Below are positions 1-8,300 of a stretch of DNA of 16,600 nt, piece by piece. Within the stretch, counting starts at the first letter, position 1. Each line of letters starts with the position of its first letter. The DNA is from Bacteroidales bacterium (lineage in GTDB: Bacteria; Bacteroidota; Bacteroidia; Bacteroidales; ML635J-15): positions 1 through 16,600 of the forward strand of contig SLSH01000410.1 of assembly GCA_007130555.1 (NCBI GenBank), read 5' to 3'. The notes beneath the pieces were generated by a model. That model saw only the letters and a list, made by a program, of their open reading frames with translations, had not been told where the DNA came from and ran no database searches. The position numbers and the translations under genes were made by a program.

Positions 1-462
1 AAAGAACTGGTTTTAATTTATAAAGATCATTTAAATCAAAAGAAAAAAGAAGTTGACAGTCTTGCTAAAGCTTTAACAGATATAAGAAAAGAATACGGAA
101 TTTTACATATGTCTTCTCAGGTAGAAAAATTAACAGAAGCAATTTCTATGGGCAGAGGTACTAAAGAAGCAACAGTTATACTTGACGGATGGAAAGAAAA
201 GGGTGCAGAATACCACAAAACCGACTCTTTGTTTTCTTATGCTATTGGAGATTTTCAAGGAATAAAGGTAGCATATGAACATGCAATAAGAGATACTAAA
301 AAAATGCAAACATATACTCATGTTGTTTCACATCCATTTCCTTCAGATAAGAAAGCATACCCAAAAAGATGGATAATTCTTCTGTTTTCTGTATTCGGAG
401 CATTATTTGCAGGAATAATTGTAATCTCTATTATTGATAGTCAAAAAGTTAAAAAAAAATAA
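1..462 (+). CDS. Wzz-like polysaccharide chain-length determinant, C-terminal part (5' truncated by window)
   Basis: The frame is open from the first base, so the start lies upstream of the window; an internal ATG at 109 is unlikely to be the true start. The visible 153 residues begin with a charged, helix-rich stretch compatible with a periplasmic coiled coil. They end with a proline-containing segment (HPFPSDKKAYPKRW), one strongly hydrophobic helix (IILLFSVFGALFAGIIVISI) and a short basic tail. This is the usual C-terminal layout of polysaccharide co-polymerases (Wzz/GNVR type), inner-membrane proteins that set the chain length of O-antigen or exopolysaccharide. The following O-antigen ligase-type gene supports this. 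The call rests on architecture and context, because the diagnostic N-terminal Wzz domain is outside the window. The stop codon TAA follows directly after a run of nine A, inside the next gene's open frame. Confidence 0.7.
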   Translation, partial: KELVLIYKDHLNQKKKEVDSLAKALTDIRKEYGILHMSSQVEKLTEAISMGRGTKEATVILDGWKEKGAEYHKTDSLFSYAIGDFQGIKVAYEHAIRDTKKMQTYTHVVSHPFPSDKKAYPKRWIILLFSVFGALFAGIIVISIIDSQKVKKK

Positions 463-1930
463 TACATTGATAAGCAAACAAAAAATAATAGCATTTTATG
501 CCTTAGCTTTATTGTTTATTGCTGTTAATTTAATAATTATTGTAAAATTTGAAAATTTGGCTTTTAATATCGTACCGGTTGCAATAATTGTTTTCTTTGC
601 TATGTTTTTTGCTTTGGATAAAATGCTACTTTATTCAGTATTTTTAGTTCCACTATCAATTCCCTTACAATATGTTTATCCAAATATTAACTTTAATGTA
701 GAATTGCCAACTGAAATCCTTTTTATTGGATTTACTTTGCTTTTTTTGTTTAAGCAAATATTAGACAGGGACTTTGATAGAAAAGTAATTAAACATCCGA
801 TATCAATAGCCATATATATATATATGGGTTGGATGCTGATTACTGTAATTACAAGCACTATGCCTGTTGTTTCAATTAAAAGATGGTTATCCATGTTATG
901 GTTTGTTGTGCCTTTTTTCTTTATGATAAGTCAATTATTCAAAAAAGAAAAAAATATATATAAATTTTACTGGCTATATATTATTCCCTTGTTGATAGTA
1001 ATTATTTATACTTTTGCCAATCATATACCACATAATCTTACACATAGAGCTGCAAACTTTGTAATGCATCCGTTCTACAACGATCATACTTCTTACGGTG
1101 CAATGCTTGCAATGTATTTCCCAATTGTTATAGGGTTTGTTTTTAATAAAGCAATTAAAAAGAATATTAGAATCGTTTCATTTTTTGTTTTGATTACGCT
1201 TATTATTGCACTTGTTTTCTCATACACCAGAGCAGCATGGGTAAGTCTGGCAGGAGCATTGTTTATTTATATTGTTTTAAAATATAAAATTAATTATAGA
1301 TATATTTTATCAGGAATAGTAATTTTAATTTTAACATTTTTTATCTTTAAAACAGATATTTATTTGTTTTTGGAAAAAAATACTCAGGACTCTTCCTCTG
1401 ATTTCGGGGAACACTTAAGATCAATATCTAATGTTGCAACAGATGCTTCAAATGTTGAAAGAATTAATAGATGGAACTGTGCAATTAGAATGTTTAATGA
1501 AAAACCCGTTTTTGGATGGGGACCAGGTACATATCAGTTTAATTATGCTCCATTCCAGTTTTCTTATGAAAGAACGATTATAAGCACAAATATTGGAGAT
1601 ATGGGTAATGCTCATAGCGAATATCTTGGACCTCTCTCAGAGTCAGGACTATTAGGTATGTTAAGTTTTATTTTTATGTCTCTTATAATATTTATTTATG
1701 GTGTACAAAACTATATCAAAGCAAAATCAAAAGAAATAAAAATTATTGTTGCATCAACTATATGTGGTTTTTCTACTTATTTAATTCATGGTTTTTTGAA
1801 TAATTTTCTTGATACTGATAAAGCTTCCGTACCTTTCTGGGGTTTTGCCGCAATTATTCTGGCAGTTGATATTTACTTGAATAAAAAAGAAACCGACCCC
1901 TTACATAGAAAATCGGAATATAACATTTAA
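434..1930 (+). CDS. O-antigen ligase/polymerase family membrane protein (Wzy_C/WaaL-like)
   Basis: A polytopic inner-membrane protein of up to 498 residues with about ten or more hydrophobic helices. Several features mark the O-antigen ligase (Wzy_C) family. These are SYTRAAWVSLAG near residue 263 with Arg266, then a large periplasmic loop with RINRWNCAIRMF near 343 and FGWGPGTY at 360-367, then AHSEYLGPLSESGLLG at 393-408 with His394. Members join or polymerise undecaprenyl-linked glycans on the periplasmic side. Ligase and polymerase cannot be told apart from sequence alone. The start is uncertain. The frame opens at 425, the only early starts are TTG at 434 and TTG at 467, and the first ATG (602) would remove the first membrane helix. 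The gene overlaps the Wzz-like gene, or starts 5 nt after it, so the two are probably co-transcribed and coupled. An (AT)7 repeat lies inside the gene at 812-825. Confidence 0.85.
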   Translation: MIVKKLKKNNTLISKQKIIAFYALALLFIAVNLIIIVKFENLAFNIVPVAIIVFFAMFFALDKMLLYSVFLVPLSIPLQYVYPNINFNVELPTEILFIGFTLLFLFKQILDRDFDRKVIKHPISIAIYIYMGWMLITVITSTMPVVSIKRWLSMLWFVVPFFFMISQLFKKEKNIYKFYWLYIIPLLIVIIYTFANHIPHNLTHRAANFVMHPFYNDHTSYGAMLAMYFPIVIGFVFNKAIKKNIRIVSFFVLITLIIALVFSYTRAAWVSLAGALFIYIVLKYKINYRYILSGIVILILTFFIFKTDIYLFLEKNTQDSSSDFGEHLRSISNVATDASNVERINRWNCAIRMFNEKPVFGWGPGTYQFNYAPFQFSYERTIISTNIGDMGNAHSEYLGPLSESGLLGMLSFIFMSLIIFIYGVQNYIKAKSKEIKIIVASTICGFSTYLIHGFLNNFLDTDKASVPFWGFAAIILAVDIYLNKKETDPLHRKSEYNI

Positions 1931-1991
1931 AAATTAATTATTCCGGAAACAAAAAATTACAGATTTAGTATAATTATTCAAAAAAACACAT

Positions 1992-1999
1992 TATATTTG
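1992..1999 (+). promoter_or_regulatory. Possible Bacteroidota -7 box for the FISUMP lipoprotein gene
   Basis: TATATTTG matches the Bacteroidota sigma-ABfr -7 consensus TAnnTTTG exactly and lies about 50 nt before the ATG at 2049. No clear TTTG -33 element is seen at the expected distance. In such AT-rich DNA the match could be chance. The rest of the 118-bp spacer (1931-2048) is AT-rich and holds a 10-bp direct repeat. Confidence 0.3.
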
Positions 2000-2048
2000 T
2001 TTTAATTATTTTAAAGATTATTAGATTTAGTAACTAATTCTTTGTACA

Positions 2049-2693
2049 ATGAAAATAATAAATGAAAAAATATCAATAATAATTATAATAATTATTATTC
2101 TGTTATCTTGTTTTTTAATTTTTTGCAACAAAGATAAAGACGATTTTCCAACACCAATAACCGGATCATTTATTGATGAAAGGGATGATAAAACATATAT
2201 GTGGGTGCAACTCGGCAATCAGGTATGGATGTCCGAAAATCTGGCATTTAAACCCGATACCGGCAATTACTGGATATACAATAATGATTCTGCAAAATTA
2301 GCAAAATATGGATATTTATATAATTGGGAAACTGCTCAAAAAGTATGTCCTCCCGATTGGCATTTACCCAGTGATGCCGAATGGAATGCATTAGCCAGTT
2401 ATGTTGGAGGCGAAGATATTGCAGGAATGAAACTTAAAGAAAAAGGAACAACCAACTGGGACCCTCCAAACGAAGGAGCAACTAATTCAAGCAAGTTTAC
2501 CGCTCTTCCTTCCGGTAGTAGAGATGGTCATGGAAATTTCTATCGCGACAGACGGAGCGGATACTGGTGGACTTCTACAGAAACAGTAGTTAACAATGCA
2601 TGGAACAGACACTTAAACTATAATAAAAAAGAAATAAGCAAAAATAACGCAAACAAGTGGGTAGGTTTTTCTGTACGCTGTGTTAAAGATTAA
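2049..2693 (+). CDS. FISUMP-domain putative lipoprotein
   Basis: A protein of 214 residues. The N-terminus (residues 1-26) is a signal-like segment: a lysine-containing start, eight consecutive isoleucines (10-17), then LLSC (Cys21) and FLIFC (Cys26). Either cysteine could be the lipidation site. LLSC fits a lipobox better, while Cys26 is followed by an acidic, charged linker (NKDKDD). The body is one FISUMP domain (Fibrobacter succinogenes major paralogous domain). Its typical signatures are a DDKTYMWVQLGNQVWMSENL block near 46-65, YGYLYNWETA at 87-96, CPPDWHLPSDAEWNAL at 100-115, YWWTSTE at 172-178 and VGFSVRCVKD at the C-terminus. Cys100 and Cys211 may pair. FISUMP proteins are abundant extracytoplasmic proteins of Bacteroidota and Fibrobacter with no firmly established biochemical role. 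The gene stands alone and converges on the nitroreductase gene 36 bp away. Confidence 0.85.
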   Translation: MKIINEKISIIIIIIIILLSCFLIFCNKDKDDFPTPITGSFIDERDDKTYMWVQLGNQVWMSENLAFKPDTGNYWIYNNDSAKLAKYGYLYNWETAQKVCPPDWHLPSDAEWNALASYVGGEDIAGMKLKEKGTTNWDPPNEGATNSSKFTALPSGSRDGHGNFYRDRRSGYWWTSTETVVNNAWNRHLNYNKKEISKNNANKWVGFSVRCVKD

Positions 2694-2729
2694 AATTATT
2701 GTATTAAAAACATTTACGTTTTATTCTTG

Positions 2730-3470
2730 TTATTTTGCATACCCAAATGGCATTAAGTATAATACTTCCTCATTGTCCAAAGGTTTAATAATTTTGGACA
2801 ATTTATCATCATCAAATGCTCCAATGGCACAAGTAGCAAGACCAATTGCAGTTGTTTGTAAATAAACATTTTGAGCCGAATGTCCTAAATCCATACAAAC
2901 ATATCTGTCAATACCACGCTGTCCGTATCTGGAAGCAGTCCTGTCAAATACAGCATTATATATCACAGACGCAGGAGCATCTTTAAGCATTCTTTGACCA
3001 AGACAAGCAGAAGCAACTTTATCTCGAATATCTCCTGATAAATGAAGAGTTAATCCGTGCTCTTCGGGATGATATTTATACAATCCAGATTCTATACCTT
3101 CTACATTTCCCGCCATTAAATAAATTTCCAAAGGGAAAGTGGCTCCTGCACTTGGAGCAGTTTTTAATTTAATCCCTCTGAAACTTTCTGCATCCGACAC
3201 ACCGTAGGCAGCCCATAAAACTTGAGAAATCTGTTCCAAAGAAAGCGAAATATTCTTATATTGCCTTATTGATCGTCTTTTTTGTAAACTCTCTTCAACA
3301 GACATAATCCCTTTTTTATTCGGTGCAGGTAATTCTATCATCTCTCGCATAACTTGTTTATTTTTTTTTGATAAATTATCATTTGTTGAAAACAAAAACT
3401 TGCTAATCCCAATAATGATTATTGATGAACCAAATATAATTGCTAATGTTATTAAAATCTTTCTATACAT
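2730..3470 (-). CDS. SagB/ThcOx-type nitroreductase with N-terminal membrane anchor
   Basis: The 246-residue reading from the ATG at 3470 is preferred, since the frame's 13-residue upstream extension breaks the N-terminal pattern of MYRK followed by a hydrophobic helix (about 5-27). A linker follows, then an FMN-dependent nitroreductase fold. It has RRSIRQY at 65-71 for phosphate contact, LWAAYGV at 85-91, TAPSAGATFP at 104-113 (typical of the SagB/ThcOx subfamily) and a helix-rich MDLGHSAQNVYLQTTAIGL segment at 193-211. Family members oxidise azolines or reduce nitro and quinone-like compounds with FMN. The substrate here is unknown. No SagC/SagD cyclodehydratase or small precursor peptide is nearby, so a peptide-modification role is not supported by context. 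The basic residues before the helix suggest that the catalytic domain faces the periplasm (inference). The gene is divergent from pepP. Confidence 0.85.
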   Translation of the reverse strand: MYRKILITLAIIFGSSIIIIGISKFLFSTNDNLSKKNKQVMREMIELPAPNKKGIMSVEESLQKRRSIRQYKNISLSLEQISQVLWAAYGVSDAESFRGIKLKTAPSAGATFPLEIYLMAGNVEGIESGLYKYHPEEHGLTLHLSGDIRDKVASACLGQRMLKDAPASVIYNAVFDRTASRYGQRGIDRYVCMDLGHSAQNVYLQTTAIGLATCAIGAFDDDKLSKIIKPLDNEEVLYLMPFGYAK

Positions 3471-3497
3471 AAATAATAATTTTAAGGTTAAAAAATC

Positions 3498-3505
3498 TAT
3501 TTTTG
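3498..3505 (+). promoter_or_regulatory. Possible -7 box for the aminopeptidase P gene
   Basis: TATTTTTG matches TAnnTTTG and lies about 85 nt before the ATG at 3590, in the AT-rich spacer between the divergent nitroreductase and aminopeptidase genes. No convincing -33 element accompanies it, so the assignment is tentative. Confidence 0.22.
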
Positions 3506-3564
3506 CCAAAATAATAGTTTATTTTATAATAAAAAAATAAAATTAATTATCTTTATGTTTTTTT

Positions 3565-3572
3565 CAAACTTA
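3565..3572 (-). promoter_or_regulatory. Possible -7 box for the nitroreductase gene
   Basis: Read on the minus strand the site is TAAGTTTG, an exact TAnnTTTG match, about 95 nt before the nitroreductase ATG at 3470. No clear -33 element is visible. A chance match in AT-rich DNA cannot be excluded. Confidence 0.22.
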
Positions 3573-3589
3573 AATTAAATTTTATAATT

Positions 3590-4984
3590 ATGTTTAAACC
3601 GGAAATTTATCAAGCAAGACGCACAAAAATTAAAAATGATTTAAAAAACAATGGAGTATTAATCTTTCTCGGGAATAATTATTCTCCGATGAATTATCCC
3701 GCAAATCCTTATCATTTCAGACAAGACAGTAATTTCTTATACTTCTTTGGATTGGATAAGGACGGATATAATGCAATAATTGATACGGATACAGGGGAAG
3801 AAATTCTTTTTGCAGATGAACTTACTATTGATTCAATTATTTGGATGGGTCCACAACCAACTGTAAAAGAACAAGCCGAAAAGGTGGGAATTAAAACAAC
3901 TGCTCCTTCTGCAAAGTTTTCTGAATACATTAAGAATGCATCGGATAAAGGACAGAAAATTCATTATTTACCACCATATCGTCACGAAAATATGATGTTT
4001 TTAAATTCTTTATTAAATATTCCTTTTGATAAACTAAAAGAAAATGCATCCGTTGATTTTATTAAAGCTATCGTAAAATTAAGAAATATTAAAGAAGACA
4101 TAGAAATAGCCGAGTTGGGAAAAGCTTGTAATGTCGGATACTTAATGCATACAACAGCTATGAAAATGGCAAACCCCGGAGTTATTGAGAGAGAAATCGC
4201 GGGGACAATAGAGGGCATATCATTATCTCACGGCTCTATCCCTTCTTTTCCTATAATTCTGACAAAAAACGGACAAACTCTTCATAATCATTATCATGGC
4301 AACACCTTAAACGAGGGGAATTTATTACTTGTAGATGCCGGAGCACAAACTACGATGTATTATGCATCCGACAATACCCGAACTATGCCAGTCGGAGGGA
4401 AGTTTACTCAAAAACAAAAAGATATTTATCAGATTGTTTTGGATGCAATTAATAAATCAATTGAAATTATGAAACCGGGAATAACATATATGTCTGTACA
4501 TTTATATGCTTGTGAAATACTTGCCGAAGGATTAAAGTCTGTCGGATTAATGAAAGGTAATGTTATCGAAGCCGTACCTAAAGGAGCTCATGCATTGTTT
4601 ATGCCACATGGTTTAGGACATATGATGGGATTAGATGTTCATGATATGGAAGACCTTGGACAAAATTACGTAGGATATTCCGATGAAATTGATCCTAGCG
4701 ACACTTTCGGAACAGCATTTTTAAGAATGGGCAGAAAACTTGAAAAAGGACATGTGTTAACAAATGAACCCGGAATTTATTTTATCCCTGAACTTATAAA
4801 TCTTTGGAAAAAAGAAAGAAAATTTGAAGAATACATAAATTATGACAAGGTTTATGAATATCTTGACTTTGGAGGCATAAGACTTGAAGATGCTATTCTT
4901 ATTACTGAAAACGGAGCCAAGATTATGGGAGATAAACGAATCCCTATTACAATTGAAGAAGTAGAAAACACTATGAATAGTTAA
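3590..4984 (+). CDS. pepP: Xaa-Pro aminopeptidase (aminopeptidase P, M24B)
   Basis: A cytoplasmic metallopeptidase of 464 residues that removes the N-terminal residue from peptides with proline in second position. Residues 1 to about 150 form the AMP_N/creatinase-like domain, which contains FRQDSNFLYFFGLD at 43-56. The rest is the pita-bread catalytic domain. The five expected dinuclear-metal ligands are visible: Asp249 (VDAGAQ), Asp261 (SDNTRT), His344 (HGLGH), Glu393 (NEPGIYF) and Glu433 (GIRLED). The supporting histidines His234 (HNHYHG) and His351 (DVHD) are also present. Length and spacing match bacterial PepP, so the enzyme should be active. The ATG at 3590 fits the usual N-terminus of the family. 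The gene stands alone on the plus strand, and its stop codon lies 2 nt from the stop of the convergent DUF3467 gene. Confidence 0.95.
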   Translation: MFKPEIYQARRTKIKNDLKNNGVLIFLGNNYSPMNYPANPYHFRQDSNFLYFFGLDKDGYNAIIDTDTGEEILFADELTIDSIIWMGPQPTVKEQAEKVGIKTTAPSAKFSEYIKNASDKGQKIHYLPPYRHENMMFLNSLLNIPFDKLKENASVDFIKAIVKLRNIKEDIEIAELGKACNVGYLMHTTAMKMANPGVIEREIAGTIEGISLSHGSIPSFPIILTKNGQTLHNHYHGNTLNEGNLLLVDAGAQTTMYYASDNTRTMPVGGKFTQKQKDIYQIVLDAINKSIEIMKPGITYMSVHLYACEILAEGLKSVGLMKGNVIEAVPKGAHALFMPHGLGHMMGLDVHDMEDLGQNYVGYSDEIDPSDTFGTAFLRMGRKLEKGHVLTNEPGIYFIPELINLWKKERKFEEYINYDKVYEYLDFGGIRLEDAILITENGAKIMGDKRIPITIEEVENTMNS

Positions 4985-4986
4985 GA

Positions 4987-5319
4987 CTATGCCTGAGCTG
5001 TTGGTCCTCCAAAATTCATAGGCATTGATGTTCCTCCTTTGGGAGAAATATTCTTAATTGGTCCATGTACCGATTCAAACTTGCTAATATTATCCTGCAA
5101 TGCATGTAAAAGTCTTTTAGCATGTTCCGGAGTAAGAATAATTCTGGATTGTACTTTTGCTTTGGGTAATCCCGGCATAATTCTTACAAAATCTAATACA
5201 AATTCTGATGCAGAATGTGTAATTACTGCCAAATTTGCATAAGTCCCTGATCCGACCTCTTCATTAAGTTCAATATTAATTTGATTTTGTTTCTTGTTAT
5301 CTTTATTTTTATTTTCCAT
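4987..5319 (-). CDS. DUF3467 family protein, last gene of the rpoBC operon
   Basis: A small, probably cytoplasmic protein of 110 residues with no signal peptide or membrane helix. A charged, Lys/Asn/Gln-rich N-terminal tail (1 to about 15) is followed by a compact domain. The domain contains GTYANLAVITHSASEFVLDF (about 24-43), an RIMPGLPKAKVQSRIILTPEHAKRL stretch and a short amphipathic helix (LLHALQDNISKFE). The C-terminus is Gly/Pro-rich. I recognise this as DUF3467, a family without assigned function that is commonly found directly after rpoC in Bacteroidota. The ATG lies only 5 bp after the rpoC stop, which strongly suggests co-transcription and perhaps coupled translation. A role linked to RNA polymerase or gene expression is inferred from position only. 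There are no cysteine clusters or known nucleic-acid-binding motifs. Confidence 0.85.
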   Translation of the reverse strand: MENKNKDNKKQNQINIELNEEVGSGTYANLAVITHSASEFVLDFVRIMPGLPKAKVQSRIILTPEHAKRLLHALQDNISKFESVHGPIKNISPKGGTSMPMNFGGPTAQA

Positions 5320-5324
5320 ATATT

Positions 5325-8300
5325 TTAATTTACTTTTTTAGTTTCCGGTTCCGGATTTGTTAATTCAATACCGCTTTCTTTTAATTTTTCTATTTCTTCC
5401 ATACTGGCTACTCTATATTTTAAACATTCTTTATGTCCTGTACCGGCAGGGATTAAATGTCCTACAATTACATTTTCTTTTAGTCCTTCCAATTTATCTA
5501 CTTTACCTTTAATTGCAGCTTCATTTAATACTTTGGTTGTTTCCTGAAATGATGCAGCAGACATAAAGCTGTTTGTTTGTAGTGCTGCCTTAGTAATCCC
5601 TTGTAGAACCTGACTGGATGTAGCGGGCACAGCATCTCTGACTTCTACAGGCTTAAGGTCTCGTCTTTTCAACATAGAATTTTCATCTCTTAATTTACGA
5701 TAAGAAATAATCTGTCCCGAGACTAAATTTTCGGAGTCTCCGCTATCAATAACAACCTTTTTTTCAAAAATTGTATCATTGATTTCACGAAATTCCCATT
5801 TATCAACAACCTGATTTTCAAGGAAATGAGTGTCTCCAGGCTCTTCAATTAATACTTTTCTCATCATTTGACGAACAATGACTTCAAAATGCTTATCATT
5901 TATTTTTACTCCCTGCAGTCTGTAAACATCCTGAATTTCATTAACCAGATATTCCTGAACCTTTGTTGGTCCTTTAATAAGCAGTATATCTGCAGGAGTA
6001 ATCGCTCCGTCCACTAATGGAGTACCTGCTCTTATAAAGTCGCTTGGTTGAACAAGAATTTGTTTTGAAAGAGAAACAAGATATTTATTTTCATCCCCGG
6101 TTTTTGAAGTAATAATAATTTCTCTGTTACCTCTTTTAATTTTGCCAAACGAAACTTCTCCGTCTATTTCAGATACTACTGCAGGATTTGAAGGATTTCT
6201 TGCCTCGAATAATTCTGTAACTCTGGGTAGTCCTCCTGTTATATCTCCGCCTTTTCCTACTACCCTTGGCATTTTAATTAAAGGTTCTCCTGTAATGACT
6301 TTCTCTTTTTCTTTTTTAAGTAGCCTTGCTCCAACAGGTAAATTATAAGTAACCCGTACTTTCCCGCTTTTATCAATAATATTAACCATCGGAATTTTTT
6401 TCTTATCTTTGGTTTCTATAATTATTCTTTCTACAAATCCTGTTTGAGTAGCACTTTCTTCTTTAACATTTATACCTTCTATCAAATCTTCATATTCTAT
6501 TTTACCTGAGAATTCTGAAATAATAACAAGATTATAAATATCCCATTCACATATTTTATCTCCTTTTTTAATTTTATCTCCGGGCTTATAAAATAATTTT
6601 CCACCATAAGGGATACTTTGATTTGTCAGTTGAATTTTAGTTTTTGGATCTAAAATTCTGATTTCTGCCATTCTGCTAATAACTACACTATAACTATTTC
6701 CATTGGGATCCTTATAATCTACAGTTTTCAACTCAAACGCATCAATTATTCCATCATATTTCGAAACAAAAGTAGATTCGCTTGCTATTGACCCTGCAAT
6801 ACCTCCCATGTGAAATGTTCTAAGAGTAAGCTGTGTCCCCGGTTCTCCGATAGATTGAGCAGCAATAACACCAACAGCTTCTCCAATCTGAACCATTTTT
6901 CGGTTTGCAAGGTTTCTTCCATAACACTTCTTGCAAACTCCTTTTCTTGATTCACAAGTTAAAACAGATCTTATTTCAACTTTTTCAATAGGAGAATCTT
7001 CTATTTTTTGAGCAATATTTTCTGTAATTTCTTCTCCCGATTCAATGATTAGTTCTCCTTTTTGAGGATGGTATATGTCATGCAAACTAGTTCTTCCGAT
7101 AATTCTGTCATATAAGGATTCTATAACATCTTCTTCGTTTTTCTTCAGAGAACTGGCTGTTAATCCTCTAAGAGTTCCACAGTCTTCTTCAGAAATTATA
7201 ACATCTTGAGAAACATCTACAAGTCGTCTTGTCAGATATCCTGCATCTGCAGTTTTTAATGCTGTGTCTGCAAGTCCCTTACGAGCTCCGTGAGTAGAAA
7301 TAAAATATTCAAGTATTGATAGTCCTTCTTTAAAATTCGAAAGAATCGGATTTTCAATAATCTCATTTGTAGCTACACCGGATTTTTGAGGTTTTGCCAT
7401 TAATCCTCTCATACCGCATAACTGACTTATTTGTTCTCTGGAACCTCTTGCTCCTGAGTCCAACATCATATATACAGGATTAAAACCTTGATTATTATTT
7501 GATAATATTTGCATAACCTTAATACTTAAACGGGCATTTATATTTGTCCAAACATCAGTAACTGCATTATAACGTTCGTTATCTGTAATTACTCCCATAT
7601 TAAAGTTTTGCATAATCTCATCAACCTCGGCATATCCTTCTTCAATAAGTTCAAGTTTTTCATCAGGGACTATAACATCATCAAGATTAAAAGACAAACC
7701 CCCCTTATAAGCATAATTAAATCCTAAAAATTTAATGTCGTCTAAAAAATTTGCGGTTAAAGCAGTTCCCCTGACGGATAAGATATTTCCAATAATATCT
7801 CTTAAAGATTTTTTAGTTAAAACTTCGTTTATATATTTAATACCGGGTGGCACTACCTGATTTAATAAGATTCTTCCTGTAGTTGTTTCAATATTTTTTA
7901 TTACAGTTTCTCCATTATCTCCAATATCCTCAATCCTTACATTAATTATTGCATGTAATCCTATTTTTTTCTCATTATAAGCGATGATAACTTCTTCGGG
8001 AGAATAAAAATTTAATCCCTCACCCATATCTCCTTTTCTTTCTTTTGTAAAATAATAAAGACCTAAGACCATATCCTGGGATGGAACAGTAATAGGAGCT
8101 CCATTTGCGGGATTTAAAATATTATGGGATGCAAGCATTAGAATTTGTGCTTCAATAATAGCTGCGTTGCCTAACGGTAAATGAACAGCCATTTGGTCTC
8201 CGTCAAAGTCTGCATTAAATGCGGTACAAACAAGCGGATGTATTTGAATGGCTTTCCCTTCAATAAGTTTTGGCTGAAAAGCCTGTATCCCTAACCTATG

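Noticed and set aside
109..462. ATG at 109 as a complete small gene
   Set aside because: The same frame is open to the first base with protein-like, charged helical sequence, so the gene continues upstream of the window.
2707..2722. AAAAC/GTTTT inverted repeat in the FISUMP-nitroreductase convergent spacer as a bidirectional terminator
   Set aside because: The stem is only 5 bp with a single G-C pair in AT-rich DNA; this could easily be chance.
2680..2865. 61-residue plus-strand ORF overlapping the end of the nitroreductase gene
   Set aside because: It is antisense to conserved nitroreductase sequence and has no family resemblance.
4970..4981. ACTAT/ATAGT palindrome at the end of pepP as a terminator for the DUF3467 operon
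   Set aside because: A perfect stem would need an impossible 2-nt loop, and with a workable loop only 4 bp remain.
4989..5025. ATGCCT/AGGCAT repeat downstream of pepP as its terminator
   Set aside because: Only 6 bp with a long spacer, inside DUF3467 coding sequence and without a T-run.
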